A stretch of DNA of 37,692 nucleotides from an uncultured Pseudomonas sp. (GCF_946885955.1 NZ_CAMPHI010000047.1:1-37692), one strand, 5' to 3'; counted from the first letter of the stretch, positions 1 to 7,498 are shown. Translations and numbers: made by a program. The notes: generated by a model not told the origin, from the sequence alone.

Positions 1-57
1 AAATTCCTTAAGTTGATGACATTGGGCTAAAGCCCGCCCCTTAACCAAACGTTAGAC
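1..57 (+). repeat. Partial integron attC site (left edge of window)
   Basis: The right core GTTAGAC (51-57) fits the attC consensus GTTRRRY and lies 2 bases before the start codon of the next gene, as in integron cassettes. A small hairpin (GGGCT-AA-AGCCC, about 24-35) and the L'-like TTAACCAAAC (41-50) precede it. The matching left core is outside the window. The upstream cassette therefore continues to the left. Confidence 0.7.
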
Positions 58-59
58 AT

Positions 60-1109
60 ATGAGCAAGAAATCCAATCAGCATTATGTCCCGCAATTTTA
101 CTTCCGACTATTCTCGAAGGACGGAAGGTCTATTTGTGTCTTTAACAGAAAAAATGGCACATCGTGCACTGCAGCTCCAATAAAGGGTCAAGCATCGAAG
201 CATAAATTCTATGGAGGCCAGGAAATAGAAGATGCATTCTCACACCTCGAAGGTATTTTTAGCAGCACACTCCGCACCCTAAAGAGTTGCACGGATTTAC
301 GTGAAATATCGGAGGTTGATCAGCTTTTAACGCTACAGGCAATAATGTTCCAGAGGGCACGCACGTTATCGTCAAGAAATAGTTCTCAGCCTATGAACGA
401 CCGCCTAACAAAGCTCTGGTTAGAAGCCGAGATCAACAAAAACGAAAATCTCTCAGACGATCAAAAACTTGAATACATATCCGACCTAGAGCTATTTGAT
501 GTGGACCCCTTAAGATTTCATCTTGAACAGATAAAAATCTCTCTTGAACAAGCTCACTTACTCGGCGACCTGACTCCAGTGTTGCTGGACAATAGAACCA
601 ATAGACCCTTTATATTTAGTGACGCTCCCGCAGTATTTCACAACGCACACTATGGGAATGTGAAGTTACGAGGGGTTTTGGGTTTTACCACTCCTGGCCT
701 GCAAATCTTCTTCCCCCTTTCCGAAAGCCGAGTACTGCTGCTTATAGATTCCCGGCATTATTTTCTCAAAAAACTACGCCCCGGAAACGTGATTCATGTC
801 AGAGAGCTGCGGGATGTTTCCGCAATAAACAGCCTACAAATACATTCTGCAGCAACAGCAATCTATTTCTCCGACTACAAATATGCTGAGTATGTGAAAG
901 CCATTTGGACTCAAGAGAGAATGAAGCTATCAGAAAACTTAGTGGCAGTGGTTGAGGCCCCATGCTTCGACCGCAACGGAGCTCCGCACGGAGATATTGT
1001 CCACAGCTTCGCCCCAATGCTACCAGTCAATCTGAAGCTTTCATTCCTAGAGCACAAAACACTAGGCGATGACGACTATCGCTTTGCAGAACGAAGTGCA
1101 TACGTCTAA
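60..1109 (+). CDS. DUF4238 family protein, integron cassette gene
   Basis: This 349-residue protein begins with a QHYVPQFYFRLFS motif, the hallmark of DUF4238, a family of unknown function in which a HYVP-type N-terminus is conserved. No signal peptide or membrane helix is visible, so it is probably cytoplasmic. The ATG lies 2 bases after an attC core. The TAA stop is inside the next attC left core (GTCTAAC, 1104-1110), an arrangement typical of a cassette with one open reading frame. Codon use is AT-richer than in the genes right of 4567, which fits lateral acquisition. There is no room for a strong ribosome binding site, so expression probably depends on readthrough from an upstream cassette promoter. 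The biochemical role is unknown; some DUF4238 genes occur in accessory islands, but nothing here proves a defence function. Confidence 0.85.
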   Translation: MSKKSNQHYVPQFYFRLFSKDGRSICVFNRKNGTSCTAAPIKGQASKHKFYGGQEIEDAFSHLEGIFSSTLRTLKSCTDLREISEVDQLLTLQAIMFQRARTLSSRNSSQPMNDRLTKLWLEAEINKNENLSDDQKLEYISDLELFDVDPLRFHLEQIKISLEQAHLLGDLTPVLLDNRTNRPFIFSDAPAVFHNAHYGNVKLRGVLGFTTPGLQIFFPLSESRVLLLIDSRHYFLKKLRPGNVIHVRELRDVSAINSLQIHSAATAIYFSDYKYAEYVKAIWTQERMKLSENLVAVVEAPCFDRNGAPHGDIVHSFAPMLPVNLKLSFLEHKTLGDDDYRFAERSAYV

Positions 1110-1132
1110 CTAGTGGTATATGGACTCTCCCC

Positions 1133-1381
1133 ACAAGTAGTGGGCAAAGCGTTTCTTTTGCACCTGTCGTCAGCGCGGTTGCATTCGTATATCCGGCCTT
1201 GTCTTGGGCTTTTTGCCCTGGCCATTCTGTAGTTCGCGCAGCGGGGGCCAAGCGTTCAATCGATCACGATCGATCAGTGTTGTTATCGGCCTTGTTCCGC
1301 TGCAGGACTCGCCTGTTCAACAGTGCTGCTGCTCACCACAACCACTAGAAAACCATCACACCTTACTGATTACCCCCACCG
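1133..1381 (-). ncRNA. Candidate seeker/bridge RNA region of the IS1111 remnant
   Basis: This is the non-coding stretch between the transposase stop and the left inverted repeat. IS1111-group elements are known to encode their target-choosing guide RNA (seeker or bridge RNA) downstream of the transposase, in this position. The segment is repeated at 3431-3627 with few substitutions and one 9-nt gap, and it contains no coding frame shared by both copies. Exact RNA ends and the guide loops cannot be assigned by eye. Confidence 0.4.
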
Positions 1382-1756
1382 TCAGGCGGGCCTTACGCTT
1401 TGCCAGTCACCACTGTACCGACGCTCATGGCACCACACCGCCCAGCAGATCCGCACCAGTTTGTTGGCCAGGGCCACGGCCGCTTTGTTGTGGCCGATGC
1501 GTGCCGCGGTCTCCACCGCCCAGCGCTGCAGCTGGGTCAGTTTCTCCGGCGTGCGGGCCTGACATCGCTGCGCCGTCAGTAAGGTGATGTGCGGTGCCTC
1601 AAGCCTCCATCCCCACTCGACCGGCTTGACCTGCTCCTGTATATATCGCTTGAACGCCTCCCGGTTCAGCCGTTTGCGCTGGATCACCTGGCCGGAACGG
1701 ACACTCTCGGCAACCTGGCAAACGGACTTGACCAAATCAACGGCAATACATTTCAT
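1382..1756 (-). pseudogene. Truncated IS1111-group transposase (in-frame internal deletion)
   Basis: The 124-residue frame joins two separate parts of an IS110-family transposase. Residues 1-40 (MKCIAVDLVKSVCQVAES...) resemble the start of the DEDD catalytic domain. Residues about 70-115 (RTPEKLTQLQRW, then RIGHNKAAVALANKLVRICW) resemble the C-terminal Transposase_20 end. Roughly 200 residues between them are missing, including most of the catalytic acidic residues, so it cannot be active alone. The frame is still open across the junction, which suggests a clean internal deletion rather than random decay. It starts about 50 bases inside the right inverted repeat. Confidence 0.75.
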
Positions 1757-1900
1757 AACGGCTCTCCCAACGTTCAGTCACCCGGTTTTAGGTATAGAAC
1801 GGTGGCGCGGGGAGAGTCCATTACAGCATTCAAATCGTTCGCTTCGCTCACTCGGGGCAGACTAAACTCCGTCCTTTAGCTTATCATTAGGGAATAAGGT

Positions 1901-2521
1901 ATGCACATGTCTCCAATTAAAATAATCCAACGAACCTTTCCGTTTTCAAAGCTTACATTTACGGTTGAGAGTAATCGCGAATTATCTATAGCGCATAGCA
2001 CTCTGCTGCGTTCAACTCGTGAAGCGATACCTCTACAAATTATCGATCCTTCACCCATTTACCACCGCTCCACTCCTCTCGGTTGGGTTATTGCTACAAT
2101 TGTTCCTCTTGCTGGGTTGATAGCTGCAGTCATTGATGGCTGGATTACTCAAGGCTTAGGTGAAAAATTTGGTATTGTATTTTTGTTAGGCATATTTCTA
2201 GCATGCCTCATTAATACTATGAAATTGTCAAGAAACACAATTCATTATCGCAATGTAAATACTTCAGCTATTATTTTTTCTATGTTCAGAAGTAAGCCGT
2301 CACAATTAGCAGTGGATGATTTTTGTAAAAATTTAAAGGCTAGAATAGAATCGTTTAGTTCCCCCGCTGGGATCAGTCGCGAAGAAATGGCAGAATTGTA
2401 TAAACGACACTTGGACTATCTTCTGGAGTCCAATGTTATACATGCTCAGGAATACGAAATCATCCTTCAACGCCTCAGTGAAAAGAGCGCAAACAAGCGC
2501 GTATTTGAACTGGTTCGCTGA
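1901..2521 (+). CDS. Hypothetical two-helix membrane protein, cassette gene
   Basis: I do not recognise this 206-residue protein. It has a polar N-terminal region of about 65 residues, then two hydrophobic segments (about residues 66-86, WVIATIVPLAGLIAAVIDGW, and 93-112, FGIVFLLGIFLACLI). A cytoplasmic-looking C-terminal half of about 95 residues follows; it is charged and probably helical. The start ATG at 1901 follows the degenerate attC right core by 8 bases, and a second ATG lies two codons later. The stop is 7 bases before the next attC left core (2528). AT-rich codon use and this placement mark it as an integron cassette gene. No function can be assigned. Confidence 0.75.
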   Translation: MHMSPIKIIQRTFPFSKLTFTVESNRELSIAHSTLLRSTREAIPLQIIDPSPIYHRSTPLGWVIATIVPLAGLIAAVIDGWITQGLGEKFGIVFLLGIFLACLINTMKLSRNTIHYRNVNTSAIIFSMFRSKPSQLAVDDFCKNLKARIESFSSPAGISREEMAELYKRHLDYLLESNVIHAQEYEIILQRLSEKSANKRVFELVR

Positions 2522-2527
2522 ACAACA

Positions 2528-2589
2528 TCCTAACCAATGTTATTAAAATCGTTCGCCCGGGGGGTTAAACCTCGCCGCTTGGCTTAATC
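2528..2589 (+). repeat. attC site between second and third cassettes
   Basis: TCCTAAC (2528-2534) resembles the left core RYYYAAC, and CTTAATC (2583-2589) sits where the right core is expected, directly before the next gene. The inner part has a TTCGCCCGG stem region and shares AAAATCGTTCGC-like sequence with the attC half at 1831-1842. Both cores are degenerate. Confidence 0.5.
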
Positions 2590-2592
2590 ACT

Positions 2593-2883
2593 ATGCGCAA
2601 AATGGAATCCTCATCGATGCGAGAAGTTGACGCAGAAAAAATCAGCATTCTTATGATGCAAATAAATTCGCAGATAAATGACAGCGTCGCTTTCGCCCGA
2701 GATAAGGGCACGGATGCGGAATTCGTAGAGTATAGGCGAAAGGCCGGTCAGGTTATGGGGCGCGTGATCGATATTCTTAATGATCTCTATCGCGATCATC
2801 CTGGGTTAAAGCCGGAGCAAGTTGGTGGCACCTACAAAGTCGATCTGAGTATTTATAAACATAGATTTTATACCTGGGAATAG
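2593..2883 (+). CDS. Hypothetical 96-residue cassette protein
   Basis: A small, charged, soluble protein that I do not recognise. It looks mostly helical (residues 12-65, with EKISILMMQINSQINDSVAF and RRKAGQVMGRVIDILNDLY), followed by an ordered-looking C-terminus with GGTYKVD and a closing RFYTWE. There is no signal peptide. ATG 2593 is 3 bases after the attC core; ATG codons at residue 4 and residue 8 (MREVDAEK) are alternative starts. The two-helix pattern suggests a helical hairpin or dimer, but that is inference. It is flanked by attC sites, so it is a cassette gene. Confidence 0.7.
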   Translation: MRKMESSSMREVDAEKISILMMQINSQINDSVAFARDKGTDAEFVEYRRKAGQVMGRVIDILNDLYRDHPGLKPEQVGGTYKVDLSIYKHRFYTWE

Positions 2884-2940
2884 CTAAATTGGTTTCAGCC
2901 ATTATCACCTGTATAGCAGGTCGTCAGTTTGCAGCTCCGC

Positions 2941-3050
2941 GCATAACCAAGCGTTGCAGCGGATCCCTACACTGCGCATATTTGTGCGGCTGCAAATGCC
3001 ATGGCAGAAAAATCCGCTCCGATCCGGAGCCAATGAACTTGGCGTTAGGC
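2941..3050 (+). repeat. attC site between third and fourth cassettes
   Basis: This is the clearest attC in the window. The left core GCATAAC (2941-2947) pairs with the right core GTTAGGC (3044-3050), with one mismatch. The inner arms CCAAGCGTTGCAGCGGA (2947-2963) and TCCGCTCC...GAACTTGG (3013-3042) are partly complementary, giving the expected imperfect folded hairpin with unpaired bases. The next start codon lies 2 bases after the core. Confidence 0.75.
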
Positions 3051-3052
3051 CT

Positions 3053-3409
3053 ATGAAGCAAATCGCGCAAACACTGACGCACTCGGAAGCTTCCAAAATC
3101 AAAAGCCGAATTGAAGGTGCTGGAATACCTGTAATAGTTAGCGGCGAGGGGAGCCGGAACTTATTCAGTACTGGTCTGGTTTCCGTCTGGGTCGCTATCG
3201 ACTCACAATACCACGATGCAGTAATTGCACTAGATGATCCATCGCATATTGCTGCGCAGCCAATCAACGTAGAGGAATTTCATGAGACTGTAAAGAATAC
3301 TGATTTACTTCCACGATTTATTTTGGATCTCAACTACCCTGCGATAGTAACATACGCGTGTATTGCTGGATTTATTGTTTTTGTTATCCGTGCATTTACT
3401 GCCGCCTAA
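3053..3409 (+). CDS. DUF2007-like protein with C-terminal membrane helix, cassette gene
   Basis: This is a 118-residue protein. Residues 1-75 resemble the DUF2007 (putative signal-transducing protein) fold: a helix with SEASKIKSRIEGAGIPVIVSG, then a beta strand VSVWVAIDSQYHDAVIAL. Residues about 95-114 (YPAIVTYACIAGFIVFVIRAF) form a single membrane helix at the C-terminus. The frame is open upstream to 2954, but ATG 3053 is chosen because it is 2 bases after the attC core and upstream codons would run through attC. The TAA stop is inside the next left core GCCTAAT (3404-3410). DUF2007 domains occur as soluble or membrane-tethered small proteins of unknown role. The family match is by eye. Confidence 0.65.
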   Translation: MKQIAQTLTHSEASKIKSRIEGAGIPVIVSGEGSRNLFSTGLVSVWVAIDSQYHDAVIALDDPSHIAAQPINVEEFHETVKNTDLLPRFILDLNYPAIVTYACIAGFIVFVIRAFTAA

Positions 3410-3419
3410 TAAGTATATA

Positions 3420-3627
3420 TAGGCTCTCCCCTCAATTAGGGGGTAACGCTTTTCATCCGCCCTGTCGTCAGCGCGGTTGCATTCGTATATCCGGCTTCGT
3501 TTTGGGTTTTCGCCCTGGCCATTCTGTAGATCGCGTAGCGGGGGCCATCGATCACGATTGATTAGTGTTGTTATCGGCCTTGTTCCGCTGCAGGACTCGC
3601 TTGTTCCGACAGTGCTGTTGCTCACCA
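3420..3627 (-). mobile_element. Second IS1111-group remnant: inverted repeat plus RNA-encoding end only
   Basis: The sequence begins with TAGGCTCTCCCC (3420-3431), a 2-mismatch version of the 12-bp terminal repeat of the first remnant, and continues with close similarity to 1133-1338. The blocks CTGTCGTCAGCGCGGTTGCA and GTTATCGGCCTTGTTCCGCT are identical in the two copies. One 9-nt segment (AAGCGTTCA) is missing here. Similarity stops after CTCACCA at 3627. No transposase frame and no opposite inverted repeat are present. It begins 10 bases after a left attC core GCCTAAT, the same position as the first remnant. Confidence 0.7.
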
Positions 3628-4566
3628 GTGAGCATTATTGTGGTTTCGAATTGATGGGTTCGAGGCGTATGTAAAACGCAAAAGAGCTGAGCCCGGATAT
3701 TGTGCGAGAGCCGGAGGTCGAATCCAAATTCGATGCAGCATGAAGTTCGGTTTAGAGACCCTGCTCGGGCACCTGGCCGCGGCAATCTAACTTGACCTTG
3801 TTCCGACGATTTATCGTGCTGATTGAAATTCATTGAAGGCGGGTCAGGCCTTGCGGTTGATGTGATCTATTTGGGTTTTCGGCTGCAATTTGTGACATGG
3901 GTCTTAAAAATATTATTTTTTAGAAAATCAAGTGTGCCGCAAACTGTGAGCGATCTCACTTGGCGCCTTCTTATCCAAGTTGTTTCCGAAAACGGCCGCT
4001 GGTAGATTGGCTGAGGATTGTAATAATTTGTTTGTCTGCTATCGGGCTGGTTGTTCCGAGTTGGCGCATGCATGCGCGTTATTATTGCTCAACACTAATA
4101 ATCTGGAGGAGTGACGGGAATATCTCTATGTAGATTATTTGGCTTGTTGATGTTAGTCGTTGCAAGTTCTGTTGCTTATGGGGAAGGCCAACTGTATTGC
4201 AATTGGCTTCAGGTTGATCCGGTAGGCGGTGTGCGCGGTCGAGGACGGCATCGGCCAGGGTTGGGGCGCCGGCAAGGTTGCGACTGCACCGAACGCTCAA
4301 GCCCGGGGTTTACTTGTTCCAGATAGGGCAGGAGCTTAAGTGGACGACATTGGCGTTGATGGTGACCTACTGGGTCTTTCGCAAACCCGCCGTTGATGCA
4401 TGTAGGAGAGGCAGCCGATACGCTGACTAGGCGCGTCCGCCGTAACAGGCCAGACGCCGCGCAGTGAAGTGACAGCAGGCTGGCCCGCAGGGCGTCGGCT
4501 CTCTAGGTATGATTTTTCTCATGGCTGTGGTGCCGAATACGGCATCGGAAAATAGATGGGAAATTT
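3628..4566. other. Decayed region between integron array and two-component genes
   Basis: I find no convincing gene. A short frame at 3823-4005 lacks any recognisable motif. A frame at 4111-4326 (GTG start) begins with a credible signal peptide (LFGLLMLVVASSVAYGEG) followed by LYCNWLQVDP and then low-complexity Arg/Gly sequence, so it may be the broken 5' end of an exported-protein gene. GGAGGA at 4105-4110 sits directly against the GTG, too close for normal initiation. No right attC core or IS end that would close the fourth cassette is visible. The promoter of the response regulator gene should lie at the right end, but I cannot assign it. Confidence 0.5.
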
Positions 4567-5250
4567 ATGCATGTGCTGATTATTGAGGACAACCCGGACA
4601 TCATCGCGAACCTGTATGGCTATCTGGAACCGCTCGGCTATACGCTGGACGTGGCGCGTAACGGCAATGCTGGGGTCACCTGCGCGACGGGGGCCTTGCA
4701 TGACGCGATCGTTCTCGATTTATCGTTGCCGGGCATGGATGGCGTGGAGGTATGCCGGCTGCTTCGCCGCGAGCACCGGCTGGCAACACCGATTCTGATG
4801 CTGAGCGCACGTGATACCGAGAGCGACAAAGTGACTGGTTTCGAAGTGGGTGCAGACGACTATCTGGTCAAACCCTATTCCCTCCCCGAACTGGATGCCC
4901 GTTTGAAGGCTTTGGTGCGTCGCTCGCGTAACGAGCATGTGCAAGCGCCCCTGACCTTCGGCGATCTGTGGCTGGATGCGAGTATCGGCCAGGCCTCGCG
5001 CGCCGGGCAGCTGCTCGATCTGACGCCTACGGGGTACAAAATTCTTGCTGCGTTGATGCGTGCCGCACCAGCGCTGATGACGCGCGAAGCTGTCGCGCGT
5101 GAGGTATGGGGCGATTGCCCGCCGGATAGCGATGCCTTGCGAACCCATATCCATACCTTGCGCCAGGTGCTTGATAAACCCTTTCACCAGCCAATGCTGC
5201 TGACTCTACCGGGTGTAGGCTATCGACTGGTGGTAGCCGGTGAGGCCTAG
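4567..5250 (+). CDS. OmpR/PhoB-family response regulator
   Basis: The 227-residue protein has an N-terminal receiver domain (residues 1-115) with the acidic pair E7/D8, the phosphoacceptor D51 (VLDLSLPGMDG) and the conserved lysine in LVKPYS. A C-terminal winged-helix domain follows (about residues 130-225, ending LLTLPGVGYRLVV). It is a DNA-binding transcription regulator switched by the kinase encoded immediately downstream; the two frames overlap by 11 nt. The order of regulator then kinase, and the next gene being a carbonic anhydrase, suggest a local regulon. The start ATG has a GGGA-type ribosome binding site about 6 bases upstream. The sequence resembles the QseB/PmrA/TctD group, but I cannot choose among them. 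Confidence 0.9.
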   Translation: MHVLIIEDNPDIIANLYGYLEPLGYTLDVARNGNAGVTCATGALHDAIVLDLSLPGMDGVEVCRLLRREHRLATPILMLSARDTESDKVTGFEVGADDYLVKPYSLPELDARLKALVRRSRNEHVQAPLTFGDLWLDASIGQASRAGQLLDLTPTGYKILAALMRAAPALMTREAVAREVWGDCPPDSDALRTHIHTLRQVLDKPFHQPMLLTLPGVGYRLVVAGEA

Positions 5251-6499
5251 GTTTTCGCTCAAACAGCGCATTGCGCTCACCTACATCCTGTTGGCGGTCA
5301 TAGTGGCCGGCGCCTTCAGCCTGGTTTCCTATATATCCGTGGCGATTATCGAGGAGCAGATAATCAACGCGCGGTTAACCCAGCTGGAAGGCAGGATGAT
5401 CGACTTCCAGCAGAGCGGCCAACTGCCGGATATGTCACCCGACATGCGCATGCTGGTCGATGACGATATCCCGCTTGAACTGCAGAGATTACCCGCCGGT
5501 TTCCACGAGCTGATGCTCGGCAATCAACTGGTTCGCGTGCTGTTGCGCGATCAGGGTACTCGCCACTACGCCGTGGTGCAGCAGATCGGTGAGCTCGAGC
5601 ATACGGAACTGGTAATCGTCCTGGATTTAGCCGTTGGCTTTGTCGCCAGTGTTTTGCTCGCTGCGGTACTCGGCGTGTTATGGGCCAAACGGATGATCGA
5701 ACCGGTAGCGGCGCTTGCCGATGCGGTCGGTCGGAACGCTGACCCAAGCGATTTGCCTTCCCTGTCAGCGCAAGATGAAATCGGCGTTCTGGCGCGTGCC
5801 TTCGCCAAACGCACCGACGAATTGCAGCAATTTTTGCAGCGCGAGCAGCTGTTCACGGGCGACGTCAGTCATGAATTGCGCACACCGCTCACCATTATGT
5901 TGGGCGCAGCAGAGGTACTGGCTGCACAGCTGTCGAACAACCCGGCACAACTTGTCACTGTTGAGCGCATACGGCGCGTGGCGGCCGAAACCGCACAGCG
6001 AGTCAGCGCTCTACTCCTGCTTGCGCGCGCTCCAGAATCCCGCAATGCGCCGAGTATCGTCCTCAATGCAGTTATCGAGTCGGAAATGGATCGTTGCCGG
6101 CCGCTGCTGTATGGCAAGCCGGTCCAGTTCAAGTTGGTCTGCACTGAGCAAGTGTCGGCCCAAATACACCCCGAATTGGCCGGGATCATGATCGGCAATC
6201 TGCTGCACAACGCCTGCCGGCATACCGAGCAGGGCTTGATTCTGGTGCAGCTCGACGCGGATCGGTTGGTGATTGAGGACACGGGGTCGGGCATACCCCC
6301 GAAAGTGCGTGAGCGACTTTTCGAACGATTCGTCCACGGTGCCAACGTACCCGCACACGAAGGCATTGGTCTGGGCCTGTCGATTGTCAAACGTGTCGCT
6401 GATCATGTCGGCTGGGAGGTGCGCCTGGAAGTTCCGCAAACCGGGGGAACCCGTTTCGTTTTGACCTTTCCAACCCAGGCCGGCACGACTGGGGCTTGA
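5240..6499 (+). CDS. Membrane sensor histidine kinase
   Basis: A 419-residue kinase with a first membrane helix at about residues 12-33, a periplasmic sensor region of about 95 residues, a second helix at about 129-150 and a HAMP-like linker. The dimerisation domain carries the phospho-accepting H211 in DVSHELRTPLT. The ATPase domain has NLLHNACRHT (N box), IEDTGSGIP (G1), a FERFVHG region and GIGLGLSIVKRV (G2). All catalytic boxes look intact. The start is GTG at 5240, overlapping the end of the regulator gene. Partner: the regulator at 4567. The signal is unknown; the neighbouring periplasmic carbonic anhydrase makes pH or CO2/bicarbonate a reasonable guess. Confidence 0.9.
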   Translation: MRPRFSLKQRIALTYILLAVIVAGAFSLVSYISVAIIEEQIINARLTQLEGRMIDFQQSGQLPDMSPDMRMLVDDDIPLELQRLPAGFHELMLGNQLVRVLLRDQGTRHYAVVQQIGELEHTELVIVLDLAVGFVASVLLAAVLGVLWAKRMIEPVAALADAVGRNADPSDLPSLSAQDEIGVLARAFAKRTDELQQFLQREQLFTGDVSHELRTPLTIMLGAAEVLAAQLSNNPAQLVTVERIRRVAAETAQRVSALLLLARAPESRNAPSIVLNAVIESEMDRCRPLLYGKPVQFKLVCTEQVSAQIHPELAGIMIGNLLHNACRHTEQGLILVQLDADRLVIEDTGSGIPPKVRERLFERFVHGANVPAHEGIGLGLSIVKRVADHVGWEVRLEVPQTGGTRFVLTFPTQAGTTGA

Positions 6500-6626
6500 G
6501 CATGCGCCTAAGGTCGGGCGCGTTGCCTGCACTGATGGCCAGTAAACAGCCAGTTGACTAGTCGGTACCCCCGCGTTGCGCGAGTCAAACACCTGCTGAT
6601 TCAAGCGTTTGGCATCCTGCCTGCAC

Positions 6627-6660
6627 CTTAACGCGATCTTAACGCCCGACTTCTTATGGT
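6627..6660 (+). promoter_or_regulatory. Direct-repeat regulator box and promoter of the carbonic anhydrase gene
   Basis: CTTAAC (6627-6632), 5 bases, then CTTAAC again (6638-6643) form a perfect hexamer repeat with an 11-bp period, the form bound by OmpR-family regulators of the PmrA/QseB type (CTTAA-N6-CTTAA). A possible -10, TATGGT (6655-6660), lies 11 bases after the second half, so the box would occupy the -35 region. The gene for an OmpR-type regulator lies just upstream. Binding is inferred. Confidence 0.5.
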
Positions 6661-6697
6661 GCCGACTCCATCGATCAGACATTCACGAGGTAGAACC

Positions 6698-7426
6698 ATG
6701 AAAAGAACAATGACTGCGGTTGGTATGTTGCTGTTTTCAAGTTTCGCATTTTCCAGTGATGGTGCTGCTTGGGACTATTCGGGCGACACCGGGCCTGATA
6801 ATTGGGCAAAGCTGAGTCCCGAATACGGCGCATGCGCCGGGAGCAATCAGTCGCCTATCAACCTGACGGGCTTCATTGATGCCAAACTGAAACCCATCGT
6901 TTTCAACTATGACGCGGGCAGTTCGGAGATTCTCAATAACGGCCACACCGTGCAGATAAACACGCTGCCGGGCAGCAGCATCATGGTCGATGGCATCAAG
7001 TTCGAGCTGAAACAATTCCACTTCCACGTGCCGAGTGAAAACCAGATACGTGGCAAGTCGTACCCCATGGAGGCGCATCTGGTACATGCCGACAAGGATG
7101 GCCATCTGGCCGTTGTGGCGGTCATGGTTACCGAGGGCAAGGAGAACAAGGCACTGGCAAAAGCCTGGGCGCAATTGCCGGAGAAAGGCGAGAAGTCAGC
7201 CTTGTCGTCGGACATTTCCCCGCTGGAAATCTTGCCGTCCGATCGCGATTACTACCGCTTCAATGGCTCGCTGACCACACCGCCGTGTTCCGAGGGCGTG
7301 CGCTGGCTGGTAATGAAGCAGCCGATTTCAGCCTCCAAGGAACAGATCGATCAGTTTTTGCATGTGATTCATCATCACAACAACCGCCCGGTTCAGCCCG
7401 TCAATGCGCGTCCCGTATTGGAATAA
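6698..7426 (+). CDS. Periplasmic alpha-class carbonic anhydrase
   Basis: This enzyme hydrates CO2 to bicarbonate and protons. The 242-residue precursor has a signal peptide (MKRTMTAVGMLLFSSFAFSS) and a mature start near DGAAWDYSG. The family signature is complete: the zinc histidines H108 and H110 in FHFHVPSEN and H127 in MEAHLVHAD, with NQSPINL near the front and SLTTPPCSEGVRW in the C-terminal half. Length is normal for bacterial alpha enzymes. The frame is open upstream, but ATG 6698 is chosen for its ribosome binding site (ACGAGG, 6685-6690) and signal peptide. It follows the two-component genes after a 198-bp gap holding its own promoter-like repeat, and a strong terminator follows. It is probably controlled by that regulator. 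Confidence 0.93.
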   Translation: MKRTMTAVGMLLFSSFAFSSDGAAWDYSGDTGPDNWAKLSPEYGACAGSNQSPINLTGFIDAKLKPIVFNYDAGSSEILNNGHTVQINTLPGSSIMVDGIKFELKQFHFHVPSENQIRGKSYPMEAHLVHADKDGHLAVVAVMVTEGKENKALAKAWAQLPEKGEKSALSSDISPLEILPSDRDYYRFNGSLTTPPCSEGVRWLVMKQPISASKEQIDQFLHVIHHHNNRPVQPVNARPVLE

Positions 7427-7456
7427 TCGGCATAACACCCCAGCGAAAGGTTAACT

Positions 7457-7498
7457 GGCGCCCGGCTCTCCTGTAGGAAAGACCGGGCGCCGTTTTTT
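7457..7498 (+). terminator. Rho-independent terminator after the carbonic anhydrase gene
   Basis: A perfect 9-bp stem GGCGCCCGG (7457-7465) / CCGGGCGCC (7483-7491) has a 17-nt loop and is followed by G and six T (7493-7498). It lies 30 bases after the stop codon. Confidence 0.9.

Larger units (their letters stand above)
1121..1820 (-). mobile_element. Internally deleted IS110/IS1111-group element in attC
   Basis: A perfect 12-bp inverted repeat, TGGACTCTCCCC at 1121-1132 and its complement at 1809-1820, bounds the element. It encodes a shortened IS110/IS1111-type transposase on the minus strand. The remnant is about 700 bp, whereas intact relatives are roughly twice that. Terminal or subterminal inverted repeats and insertion into attC are known for the IS1111-attC subgroup found in Pseudomonas integrons. 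The 3' non-coding part (1121-1381) is long and is repeated at 3420-3627. The exact outer limits are uncertain, because IS1111 elements usually extend a few bases beyond their inverted repeats. Confidence 0.75.
1104..1892 (+). repeat. attC site split by an IS1111-group remnant
   Basis: The left core GTCTAAC (1104-1110) matches RYYYAAC and contains the stop codon of the DUF4238 gene. The remainder of the site appears only after the insertion, from about 1821: a CATTCAAATCGTTCGCTTCG-type stem followed by a degenerate right core ATTAGGG (1886-1892). The next gene starts at 1901. The insertion lies about 10 bases inside the left core. The right core departs from GTTRRRY at its first and last bases, so recombination at this site may be weak even without the insertion. 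Confidence 0.6.

Noticed and set aside
1204..1587. 127-residue plus-strand frame across the IS remnant
   Set aside because: It runs over the non-coding IS end and antisense to the transposase remnant, with no family similarity.
3823..4005. 60-residue open frame
   Set aside because: No ribosome site, no recognisable motif and unconvincing composition; likely chance.
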